Part shown: piece after piece, positions 47,663-55,555 of the stretch
How positions within the stretch are numbered: the first letter of the stretch is position 1
How the letters are laid out: every line of letters starts with the position of its first letter
DNA from: Serratia sp. Ag1
GTDB lineage: Bacteria > Pseudomonadota > Gammaproteobacteria > Enterobacterales > Enterobacteriaceae
DNA: 64,000 nucleotides
NCBI RefSeq assembly: GCF_000743355.1
Contig: NZ_JQEI01000016.1
Coordinates: forward strand, 1-64,000
Direction: 5' to 3'
Translations under genes and position numbers: made by a program
The notes under the pieces: generated by a model
Databases searched by the model: none
Seen by the model: the letters and a program-made list of their open reading frames with translations, nothing else
Told to the model about the DNA's origin: nothing

Positions 47663-50465
47663 GGAAGTGAACATTCTGGCGGCGGAGAACCAGAGTACCC
47701 AGAGTCACACCGTTGAGCAGAAACAGAGCGGGTTGACGTTGGCGCTGTCGGGCACGGTGGGCAGTGCGTTAAATACGGCAGTGACGACCGCCAACGAGGC
47801 CACCAAGGAGACCGATGGTCGTTTGGCGGCGTTGCAAGGCATGAAAGCGGCACTGAGCGGTGTGCAGGCGGCGCAAGGCAGCGTGCTGGCATCGGAAAAT
47901 GCTGCAGATCAGAATGCCATTGGGGTGAGCCTTTCGTATGGCAGCCAGTCATCAAAATCTGAACAGACGGCCCGCCAGACGCAGAGCCAGGGCAGCACGT
48001 TGACGGCGGGGAATAATCTCACCATCCAAGCCACCGAGTCCGATATCAATGTTCAGGGGAGCCAACTGCAGGCCGGGAAGGATATCACCCTGAATGCCGC
48101 ACGGGACGTGAACCTGGTGTCTGCCGAGAACAGTTCCCAGCTTGAGGGTAAAAACGAGAGTAAAGGGGGGAGCGTTGGTGTCAGTATCGGGGCTGGCCAG
48201 GGCGGTTGGGGTATCAGCGTGTCGGCCAGTGCCAATAAAGGCAAGGGCAGTGAGACAGGTAATGGGGTGACGCATACTGAAACCACGCTCAACGCCGGTA
48301 ACAACCTGAACATCACCAGCGGGCGGGACACTACGTTGACCGGGGCGCAGGTGAGTGGCGACAAGGTGACGATGGATGTTGGCCGTAACCTGACGTTGAC
48401 CAGTGAACAGGACAGCGACAACTACGATGCGAAGCAGCAGAATAGCAGCGCCGGTGCCAGCTTCACGTTCGGCTCGATGACGGGGTCGGGCAGTGTAAAC
48501 CTGAGCCGTGACAAAATGCACAGCAACTATGACAGCGTGCAGGAGCAGACCGGGGTGTTCGCAGGTAAGGGTGGCTTTGATATCACGGTGGGTGAACATA
48601 CGCAGTTGAATGGTGCGGTCATTGGTTCGACAGCCACGGCAGACAAGAATAGACTGGATACAGGCACGCTGGTTTTTGGGAATATCGAGAACCAAGCGGA
48701 TTATCAGGTTGAACACCAGAGCGTGGGTATCAGCTCGGGCGGTAGCATTGGTGGACAGTTTGCGGGGAATATGGCGAATGGCCTATTGACCGGTGTAAAC
48801 GGCAGCGGCAGCGCCAGTTCGACGACGCAGTCGGCGGTGAGTGAAGGCACCATCACCCTCCGTGACAAAGACAAGCAGACCCAGAACGTTGAGGATCTCA
48901 GTCGCGATGTAGAGCATGCAAATCAGACGTTAAGCCCGATTTTCGACAAGGAAAAAGAGCAGAACCGGCTGAAGGAAGCGCAACTGCTGGGAGAAATCGG
49001 CAGTCAGGCGGCAGATATCGCGCGGACGCAGGGGCAGATAGAAGCCACCCGAGCGGCGAACGAGAAGATGCAGAACATCAAGCCAGAAGACCGAGTAGCA
49101 GCCGAGAAGCAGTGGCGGAGCGAGCACCCCGGTCAGGAGCCAGAGGCAAAGGATATCAACAACCAGATCTACCAGACGGCGTATAACAAGGCGTTTAATG
49201 AGTCAGATTTTGGGACGGGGGGTAAAGTCCAGCGAGCGATACAGGCGGCAACGGCGGCGGTGCAGGGTCTGGCGGGTGGCAATCTGGCGCAAGCATTGAC
49301 GGGCGGGGCGGCTCCGTATCTTGCGGAGGTGATTAAGAAAAATACCGGGGATAATCAGGCTGCGAACGCGATGGCGCACGCGGTGCTGGGTGCGGTTACT
49401 GCCTATGCCAGTGGCAACAATGCATTGGCAGGTGCAGCGGGTGCGGCAACGGCAGAGTTGATGGCTCCGGTGATTATCGCCTCAATGGGATGGGATAAGG
49501 ATAAACTGACCGAAGAGCAGAAGCAGACGGTCAGTACGTTGAGTACGCTGGCGGCAGGGTTGGTGGGTGGCTTGGCAGGTGACAGCACAGGCAGTGTGTT
49601 TGCAGGCGCGCAGACCGGTAAGAATGCGGTGGAGAATAATTTCCTGGGAGCCACATCTTCAGACAAACTTGATAAAGCCGTAGAGAAAATTATGCAGGGT
49701 GATAAATCACTTGCTGCTGCAAATGACCTGCTCACGCTGGCAAATGCGGATAAACGTAGTGATGCTCTGGTCTCCAAATTCACCAAAGACCCTTCACAAA
49801 TGAGCAGCACAGAGCGTGCCGAGCTGGCGGGTTATTTACGTGTTTATGCTTCAGAGATGGAAAAAACCTATGGTTCGGCGGTGGCACAGGAACTGGTGAA
49901 AGGTATGCTGTCAGAGCAGGACTATATAAAACGTAACCCTGACTCAGAAGCAATGGCAAAGGCTCAGGTGATTATGAACACGTGGGGCTACCATAAATCG
50001 AATGCCAGCATAGGAGACTCTGCGCTGATTTTTGGCAGCAGTGTGCTGGGTACCACGATAAAAGGTATGGCAGCTAATGCGGCAATCGGTGTTGGTGTAA
50101 ATGCAGGTGTTCAGCTCAGTGGAAAAGATCCGTTCAGCTATGTTGATGCGATAATGGCTGGAGTGACAGCGGCAGCTACGACTGGGAAAGGAATTGTAGC
50201 CTCAACACCTATTAATATGGGAGGGGCTGCAATTGGTAGCAGTATTAAGGGGGAAGATCCTGCTAATTCTGCTATTGCTGCTGGAGTGGGTTCTGTATTG
50301 GGAGGGGCCGCGGGGAAAATAGCTACAGAGCAGTTGAAACCTGCAATTAAAGAAGGAAGTGCAGAAATAATTGGAGCAGTAACAGGTGGTACTGTGGGTG
50401 AGATTACAGGAAAAAATGTACAAGACTCTTTGAATAATGCAGGTGATAAAAATGGGGAAAATTAA
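47574..50465 (+). CDS. Orphan CdiA module 2: truncated CdiA with putative membrane-active toxin
   Basis: 963-codon open frame. The first ~29 residues read through the relic in another frame; true homology to CdiA starts at 47659 (KEVNILAAENQS). It comprises part of the second FHA region, the pretoxin domain (identical to that of cdiA as far as I can read) and VENN at residue 686. The 278-residue toxin end has an entry-type region (~686-815, with MNTWGYHKSNASIGDS) and a Gly/Ala-rich hydrophobic end (AANAAIGVGVNAGVQL, DAIMAGVTAAATTGKG, IAAGVGSVLGGAAGKI) like glycine-zipper pore or ionophore toxins. No proper start or ribosome site, so probably silent. Related to orphan 3. Confidence 0.8.
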   Translation: MPAVARCCNCMAVLPSRITRLSRVIPNTCKEVNILAAENQSTQSHTVEQKQSGLTLALSGTVGSALNTAVTTANEATKETDGRLAALQGMKAALSGVQAAQGSVLASENAADQNAIGVSLSYGSQSSKSEQTARQTQSQGSTLTAGNNLTIQATESDINVQGSQLQAGKDITLNAARDVNLVSAENSSQLEGKNESKGGSVGVSIGAGQGGWGISVSASANKGKGSETGNGVTHTETTLNAGNNLNITSGRDTTLTGAQVSGDKVTMDVGRNLTLTSEQDSDNYDAKQQNSSAGASFTFGSMTGSGSVNLSRDKMHSNYDSVQEQTGVFAGKGGFDITVGEHTQLNGAVIGSTATADKNRLDTGTLVFGNIENQADYQVEHQSVGISSGGSIGGQFAGNMANGLLTGVNGSGSASSTTQSAVSEGTITLRDKDKQTQNVEDLSRDVEHANQTLSPIFDKEKEQNRLKEAQLLGEIGSQAADIARTQGQIEATRAANEKMQNIKPEDRVAAEKQWRSEHPGQEPEAKDINNQIYQTAYNKAFNESDFGTGGKVQRAIQAATAAVQGLAGGNLAQALTGGAAPYLAEVIKKNTGDNQAANAMAHAVLGAVTAYASGNNALAGAAGAATAELMAPVIIASMGWDKDKLTEEQKQTVSTLSTLAAGLVGGLAGDSTGSVFAGAQTGKNAVENNFLGATSSDKLDKAVEKIMQGDKSLAAANDLLTLANADKRSDALVSKFTKDPSQMSSTERAELAGYLRVYASEMEKTYGSAVAQELVKGMLSEQDYIKRNPDSEAMAKAQVIMNTWGYHKSNASIGDSALIFGSSVLGTTIKGMAANAAIGVGVNAGVQLSGKDPFSYVDAIMAGVTAAATTGKGIVASTPINMGGAAIGSSIKGEDPANSAIAAGVGSVLGGAAGKIATEQLKPAIKEGSAEIIGAVTGGTVGEITGKNVQDSLNNAGDKNGEN
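47659..49643 (+). repeat. Duplicated cdiA block, copy 3 (in orphan 2)
   Basis: Aligns with cdiA 37444-39428 at constant offset 10215 (checked at 37444, 38761 and 39414). The part before ~48860 carries orphan 1-type variants; the part after is cdiA-type. Confidence 0.93.
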
Positions 50466-50700
50466 TATTAAGGATTTGTTTTTATTGATTTTTTATTGTG
50501 TCTGCATTCTGTGTTTTGCTGTAGTGCTCGGCTATGTGATAGCTGCTGTTATTGTTTATTTTAAGATAGGTATATTTAATCTTGATTGGGAAATAATTAT
50601 TCCTGAGACCGTAAGGAAAGGAAGTATTGGTGGAGTAATTCTTGGTTTCGGTATCTGGATTAAAGGTAAGTTAAATGAAAGAAAAAATAAGAATCAATGA
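50452..50700 (+). CDS. Two-helix membrane immunity protein of orphan module 2
   Basis: 82 residues from ATG 50452 (MGKINIKDLFLLIFY), overlapping the toxin end by 14 bases; a longer start at 50437 is less likely. Two predicted membrane helices (FLLIFYCVCILCFAVVLGYV and IGGVILGFGIWI) joined by the segment VYFKIGIFNLDW, with a Lys-rich C-terminus. A membrane-bound immunity protein fits a toxin that acts on the inner membrane. Related to the gene at 51585 (shared VYFKIG.F, IGG..LG..IWIK). Very AT-rich. Confidence 0.75.
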   Translation: MGKINIKDLFLLIFYCVCILCFAVVLGYVIAAVIVYFKIGIFNLDWEIIIPETVRKGSIGGVILGFGIWIKGKLNERKNKNQ

Positions 50701-50708
50701 ATAAAACT

Positions 50709-50737
50709 AATCCCAGCCAAACGGCTGGGATTTTTTT
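50709..50737 (+). terminator. Terminator after orphan 2 immunity gene
   Basis: AATCCCAGCC-AAAC-GGCTGGGATT stem and a seven-T run. Confidence 0.88.
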
Positions 50738-50758
50738 GCTTGTCAGTCAGATATTAAT

Positions 50759-51598
50759 GTGGAGAATAACTTCCTCAGTACGACATCCTCAACGAAACGT
50801 GATGAGTTGGCAGAGAAAGTGCTGCAAGGTGATAAATCACTGGAAACAGCGAAGAAGTATTTAGAGTTTGAAAATACGGATCAGCGCAGTGATGCACTAG
50901 TAGCTAAATTTAATAACTCTCCTGGAGAAATGAGTGATACCGAGCGCGCAGAGCTGGCAAGTTATCTGAGGATATATGCAGCCGAAATGCAGGCTCAATA
51001 TGGTGATGAGGTAGCAAAAGAACGGGTTACTGCAATGTTGACCGGACAAAACTATTTGAAATCATCACCTAATAGTAAGGCAATGGAGCAAGCTCAAACC
51101 ATCATGAATACCTGGGGCTACCATAAATCTAATGCGAGTATTGGTGATCCTGTGGTTCTGTATGGTCTGGGGCCGCTGGGGAACTCAATCAAGGCTGGGA
51201 TGCTAGGCAATGCGGCGATAGGTGTTGGTGTTAATACAGCCGTTCAACTTGGAGGTAAAGATCCGTTTAACTACGTTGATGCGATACTTGCCGGTGTTAC
51301 CGCCGCAGCCACTACAGGGAAAGGCATAGGTGTATCTGCTGGCATCAATATGGGCAGTGCTGCTCTGGGTAGTGCTGTAAAAGGTGAGGACCCGACTAAT
51401 TCGACAATTGGCGCAGGAGTTGGTTCTGTTGTTGGTAGTGTCGGAGGAACGATAATAAAAGGTTCAACCTCAACGGTTGCTAAAGAAAGTATATCTGACC
51501 TGTCAGGTGCAGTAGGGGGAAGTTATATCAGTGAAAAAACCGGAAACTTGGTAAAAAATACACTTGAGGAAATAGATAAAAACAATGTTAAAAAATGA
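50759..51598 (+). CDS. Orphan CdiA-CT module 3: toxin fragment starting at VENN
   Basis: 279 residues beginning with GTG-GAG-AAT-AAC, i.e. V-E-N-N, the junction of the CdiA toxin cassette, with no pretoxin sequence before it. Body resembles the orphan 2 toxin throughout (e.g. IMNTWGYHKSNASIGD; NAAIGVGVNTAVQLGGKDPF; AGVTAAATTGKGI; KGEDPTNST) but with many substitutions. Gly/Ala-rich hydrophobic C-terminus suggests membrane action. No ribosome binding site for the GTG, only 21 bases after the previous terminator; a silent cassette is the likely state. Confidence 0.8.
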   Translation: MENNFLSTTSSTKRDELAEKVLQGDKSLETAKKYLEFENTDQRSDALVAKFNNSPGEMSDTERAELASYLRIYAAEMQAQYGDEVAKERVTAMLTGQNYLKSSPNSKAMEQAQTIMNTWGYHKSNASIGDPVVLYGLGPLGNSIKAGMLGNAAIGVGVNTAVQLGGKDPFNYVDAILAGVTAAATTGKGIGVSAGINMGSAALGSAVKGEDPTNSTIGAGVGSVVGSVGGTIIKGSTSTVAKESISDLSGAVGGSYISEKTGNLVKNTLEEIDKNNVKK

Positions 51599-51848
51599 CT
51601 TTTTTCGGCTAGTTGGTCTTGTACTAATGTGTCTTGTTTTATTTTTTTTCTTTGATGCCGCTTCTGTACTGCTCGCGTCGTTGTTGGTTTATTTTAAAAT
51701 AGGAGTTTTTTTATTTAACTGGAAAGATATTTTTTCCTCATTTTTGCAGGCAGGGTACATAGGAGGGGGTGTCTTGGGGATGGCTATTTGGATTAAAATC
51801 AAGATACAAGAACACCAAGTTAGGAAAAAAAACAATAGATCCAATTAG
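51585..51848 (+). CDS. Two-helix membrane immunity protein of orphan module 3
   Basis: 87 residues (MLKNDFFRLVGLVLMCLVLF), overlapping the toxin end by 14 bases exactly as in module 2. Two hydrophobic helices, the linking motif VYFKIGVFLFNW, and GYIGGGVLGMAIWIKIKI followed by a basic tail. Paralogue of the gene at 50452. Probably protects the inner membrane from the module 3 toxin. Confidence 0.75.
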   Translation: MLKNDFFRLVGLVLMCLVLFFFFDAASVLLASLLVYFKIGVFLFNWKDIFSSFLQAGYIGGGVLGMAIWIKIKIQEHQVRKKNNRSN

Positions 51849-51884
51849 CTTCACTTTTATAAAGTGGTTAACGATAGCCTGATG

Positions 51885-51913
51885 AATCCCGGCCAGGCTG
51901 GCCGGGATTCTTA
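51885..51913 (+). terminator. Terminator after orphan 3 immunity gene
   Basis: AATCCCGGCC-AGGCT-GGCCGGGATT stem; the T-run is imperfect. Confidence 0.75.
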
Positions 51914-51931
51914 TATGTATTATTCTTATAT

Positions 51932-52000
51932 CTAAGCCCTAAAAACCCCCAATTCCCATCACTGCAACCGGATTACTCCGGGCGCAGTAGTGACTTCCAT
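51932..52000 (-). pseudogene. Decayed remnant of the SymE-like gene
   Basis: About 65 bases recognisably similar to 40791-40860 (CTAAGCC start, CTGCAACCGGA, CCGGGCGCAG, TGACTTCCA), with several substitutions. Marks the right end of the cdi cassette array. 52001-52182 is AT-rich and holds no gene; it probably contains the promoter of the next gene. Confidence 0.7.
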
Positions 52001-52182
52001 TTCCACGCTTCCCGTTTATGAAGATAATGTTGTTCGCGTTCTGAGAGTACTGTACACCTCCCGGAAAATAGCTGGATATCACAGCAAAAGCTAGCGTGCT
52101 CCCTGTGTTTAGTTAATGACATATGGGGAAATAGTAAAAAAGACATTATAATTACTGTTTTTATTTATAAGGTAAATTAATT

Positions 52183-53334
52183 ATGGATAAGAGATTTGAA
52201 GTGACAGTGTCGAGCGGGCGCTTTAAAAAATTAAGGACATTAAATAGACGAAAAAATTACTTCATGAAAAAAGTAAGATTAGGTGCCAAATTATATCTTG
52301 CAAAGATAATATGGGATAAATATAAGAAAAGCACACTGGATTTAAAATCCATAAAAACAGTCCTGCTGTTGCGCAATGAAGGTACTATCGGTGATATGAT
52401 AGTTTTTTCTCCTCTTGTAAAGAGTTTACATGCATCTGGTTATGTTGTTGATATATTGCTAACTAAGTCGAGTAGTGTCGTCATGGAGCATAATCCATAT
52501 GTCAGAAAAATCTATGAAGCAGATGATGCCAGTACAGAGGTTTATCTTAAGAGTTTTAATCATACCGTACCTGAGTCAACAATTAAAAAATTAGCAAAAA
52601 ATAATTATGATCTGCTTATTGATCCATCTTTATTTGATACTCCAGTACATAGAATGCGGCTTTTACGGGAAATAAATCCTAAATCAGCGCTTGCTTTTAA
52701 TAAAAGAAAATATTTCAATCATTATAGCAATTCCCTTAGTTTTTTTGAAAGAGATAAAAAGCATGTTACTCATGCTGCCTCATTGATCTCTGATTTTATG
52801 ACAAATAATTCAATAATAGATAACACCTATGACTTACACATCCCTGATGCTATTTTTGATGAGGTGAAGTCCTTACTTAATACATTTGAAGGTAAGAAAA
52901 AAGTCATTATTAATGTGTTTACAGGAAGCAAGGAGCGTAATTTTTCACAAGAACAACTGTCAGAGATTATCGATAATCTCAATCAGGCTCATGATGATAT
53001 TAAAATCATTCTTCTTGATCATCGCAATGAGATAAAGATTTCATTACCAGAAAATGTAATGACTAATCCATTCAAAACCCTGCATCATGTAATGGCGTTG
53101 ATTCATGAGTCCGACCTTGTTATATCTCCTGATACCTCCATTGTCCATATTTCGGCTGCATTTAAAAAGCCGCTCATTTCAGTGTATAAAAACGTGGTTG
53201 ACAACAATGATTTATGGGCGCCGGGTTATGATAATGCCAGTCAAATCATAGTTAATAACAGAGCAATATCTCATGTAGCACAAGTTCCTGAGCTTATCAG
53301 CCAAGAATTAAAAAGAAGGAACATTCTTGGGTAA
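52183..53334 (+). CDS. Glycosyltransferase family 9 (heptosyltransferase-like)
   Basis: 383 residues. GT9 features: N-terminal LLLRNEGTIGDMIVFSPLVKSL (~residues 62-83), a central NVFTGSKERNFSQEQL (~244-259) and the sugar-nucleotide site ISPDTSIVHISAAFKKPLIS (~313-332). It likely transfers a heptose or similar sugar to a lipopolysaccharide or other surface glycan, in the cytoplasm. Strikingly AT-rich compared with its GC-rich neighbours, indicating recent transfer. Stands alone, with no other glycan gene beside it; acceptor unknown. Confidence 0.85.
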   Translation: MDKRFEVTVSSGRFKKLRTLNRRKNYFMKKVRLGAKLYLAKIIWDKYKKSTLDLKSIKTVLLLRNEGTIGDMIVFSPLVKSLHASGYVVDILLTKSSSVVMEHNPYVRKIYEADDASTEVYLKSFNHTVPESTIKKLAKNNYDLLIDPSLFDTPVHRMRLLREINPKSALAFNKRKYFNHYSNSLSFFERDKKHVTHAASLISDFMTNNSIIDNTYDLHIPDAIFDEVKSLLNTFEGKKKVIINVFTGSKERNFSQEQLSEIIDNLNQAHDDIKIILLDHRNEIKISLPENVMTNPFKTLHHVMALIHESDLVISPDTSIVHISAAFKKPLISVYKNVVDNNDLWAPGYDNASQIIVNNRAISHVAQVPELISQELKRRNILG

Positions 53335-53492
53335 GGTCAGTACTCTCTTTAAAGAGTTGTTCCACACTGGCAACCTATCAAAAGATCTACTGAGTTGAGA
53401 TTAGCACCGCCCCCACTGCGGGCGGGTTCGGCGTAGTATACGAGCCGGACAACCGCCTGCATTGCAGGGAGCGCTGCTATATTCTCTAACGC

Positions 53493-55181
53493 TTACACCG
53501 TCGCGGTGCTCTGATCCGCGCTATTAACGGTGACGTCAACCAGCGTTGGGGGTTGCAGGCCCACCAGTTCTGGTTCCGGTGCCGATAGCTGCGGTGTGCC
53601 CGCTTTGCCAGATTTTACACCCAGATTGTAAACCACGGCGGCAACCCCGGCAGGATCACGTGCCGTGGGGCCAAAGTTGGAATGGCGCACATTGATATCT
53701 TTAATAATGCAGTTCTCCCCAGGCGCATTGCTTGCAGCGGCCAAGTCGGGCGGATAGATATTGATAAATATCGGTGCGTTGGATGGCCCGCATTGGAAAT
53801 CACTGACAAAAATATCGCGCATCTCATAATTGCGTGTTCCCCCGGTATTTTGCTGGGGGCTGGCGTAGCCGTTGTAGTTACCATCCAGCAGGAGCGCACC
53901 GTAAAGGTTATTCGCGGTTGAAGTCCCCGCAGGTACGTTGATATTACGCATATAGATATTGCGGATATAACCACCGATGCCACTATTACTTTTCAGGCGC
54001 AGTGCAGCATATAAATTGGTGCTGCTCATGGTGATGTTTTGCGCGTAAACGTTATATACGCCACCAGAAATTTCACTGCCTAATGTTACGCCGCCATGCC
54101 CTTCGGCCATTTTGCAATTTTGGATAACGATATTGTAAGAAGGGCGTGGGCCACCCGTACCGTCTGGCGAGAAGTTGAAACCATCTCCGCCACGGCCAGA
54201 CTTGATGGCAATGCAGTCGTCACCTGTATTAAAAGTGCAACCGTCGATCAGCACGCCTGAACAGCAGACCGGATCGCAGCCGTCGTTGTTGGTGCCCAGG
54301 CTTTCAACTGTCACCCCGCGCACCGTCACATTGGTGCACAACACCGGAGCCACTATCCACATGGGCGAGCGTGTGAAGGTGACGCCTTCGATCAATATGC
54401 TCTCGCATTCCCAGAATCCGACAAAGTTGGGCCGCAAAAAGCTCATCTTACCGGTGTCGGCATTGGGGCCAAAAGTGGGTGTATAGCCCAGTACCCGCTC
54501 GCTCCAAGGTTGGTAGCTTTGCTCGTCAGCACTGTTTTTCAGCGCATCACTTTCGGCTGCCTGATTGCCAGAAATAATCGGGTTAGCGTTGCTAGGGTCG
54601 TTACCATACGTGGTAGACCCTTTCCACGGCCACCACGTGGTGGTGCTGGCCTGGCCGTCAAATGTCCCTAAGCCGGTGACCGCAATATTGTTAGCTTGGT
54701 AAGCATACAAAAAAGGCGAGTAGTTATAGCAGGGATTAGCCTCGAAATGCGTCAGCACGGTGGGGTAGAACGCTGGGTCAGTACCAAACAGCACAACAGT
54801 ATCGGCACTCTCAAGATACAGGTTAACGTTGGAGAGCAGTGTGATAGGGCCGTTTACCAACCAGGTCCCGGATGGCACGACAACACGGCCACCACCGGCA
54901 TCATGGCAAGCCTGAATGGCTGTTGTGAAAGCACTTAAACAATCATCGCTACCTCCAGAGATAGCGCCGTAGGCCGTGATCGAAAAGTCTTGTGCGGGGA
55001 AAACCGGTAGGCGAATGTCTTTAATAATCTTCTGTACTGCGGCATCATCCCAATAGGGATCGGCAGGGACAGGGGGCTTATTATCTGCGTTATATGTTAT
55101 AGATTTACTGCTCCAATCATTACAGGCTGAAAGTATAAACGGTGATAATACGGTTGATAATACAAAGGTCCTGCGTTTCAT
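53493..55181 (-). CDS. GH28 family polygalacturonase-like lipoprotein
   Basis: 562 residues. Right-handed beta-helix glycoside hydrolase with GH28 motifs in order: NNDGCDP (~295), TGDDCIAIKSGR (~320), EGHGGVTLG (~363) and RLKSN (~395), corresponding to NTD, DD, GHG and RIK of polygalacturonases, so the catalytic aspartates are present. N-terminus KRRTFVLSTVLSPFILSACN combines an RR pair with a lipobox (LSAC), implying lipoprotein anchoring, perhaps through the Tat route. Substrate probably pectic or other uronic-acid polymer. A single gene between the island glycosyltransferase and an ERIC element. Confidence 0.88.
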   Translation of the reverse strand: MKRRTFVLSTVLSPFILSACNDWSSKSITYNADNKPPVPADPYWDDAAVQKIIKDIRLPVFPAQDFSITAYGAISGGSDDCLSAFTTAIQACHDAGGGRVVVPSGTWLVNGPITLLSNVNLYLESADTVVLFGTDPAFYPTVLTHFEANPCYNYSPFLYAYQANNIAVTGLGTFDGQASTTTWWPWKGSTTYGNDPSNANPIISGNQAAESDALKNSADEQSYQPWSERVLGYTPTFGPNADTGKMSFLRPNFVGFWECESILIEGVTFTRSPMWIVAPVLCTNVTVRGVTVESLGTNNDGCDPVCCSGVLIDGCTFNTGDDCIAIKSGRGGDGFNFSPDGTGGPRPSYNIVIQNCKMAEGHGGVTLGSEISGGVYNVYAQNITMSSTNLYAALRLKSNSGIGGYIRNIYMRNINVPAGTSTANNLYGALLLDGNYNGYASPQQNTGGTRNYEMRDIFVSDFQCGPSNAPIFINIYPPDLAAASNAPGENCIIKDINVRHSNFGPTARDPAGVAAVVYNLGVKSGKAGTPQLSAPEPELVGLQPPTLVDVTVNSADQSTATV

Positions 55182-55312
55182 GAAAACTCCCTTTGAAAAA
55201 AGATATATCCTTCATGGATTCAAGATACAACACCCTATTGAGATCGGGTTGTGTATCTGTAACGCTAATTATTTGTGAAATAATCAGGCGTATTCTCAGA
55301 CCCTGGTAATGT

Positions 55313-55513
55313 TATACCCGTCATACTTCAAGTTGCTTGGGTGTTGGCTGCCCTTACTCACCCCAGTCACTTACTTGAGTAAGCTCCTGGGGATGATGAG
55401 CCTCAAAGAGGCTCACCCTGCGGGCCAGCGCAGGCGCTGTTCAAATGGGTCGTAGACCCATTTGTCGTTCGGTTGCCGCGTTACTCGGCCCAACTCGAAT
55501 TATTTTGGGTATA
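55313..55513. repeat. ERIC element 2 with a triple-hairpin insertion
   Basis: ERIC of 201 bp instead of 127, ends TATACCCGTCATACTTCAAG and AATTATTTTGGGTATA. The extra ~74 bases (about 55394-55467) consist of three hairpins: GAGCCTC-AAA-GAGGCTC (55398-55414), AGCGC-AG-GCGCT (55427-55438) and AAATGGGTC-GTA-GACCCATTT (55443-55463). The flanking gap 55182-55312 shows no gene; it should hold the promoter of the GH28 gene. Confidence 0.9.
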
Positions 55514-55555
55514 AATAAATGTGCCCCGAAATTATTCAGGGCACATATTATAATT

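Noticed and set aside
53406-53425. Hairpin CCGCCC/GGGCGG between GT9 and GH28 genes
   Set aside because: No T-run on either strand, so not called as a terminator.
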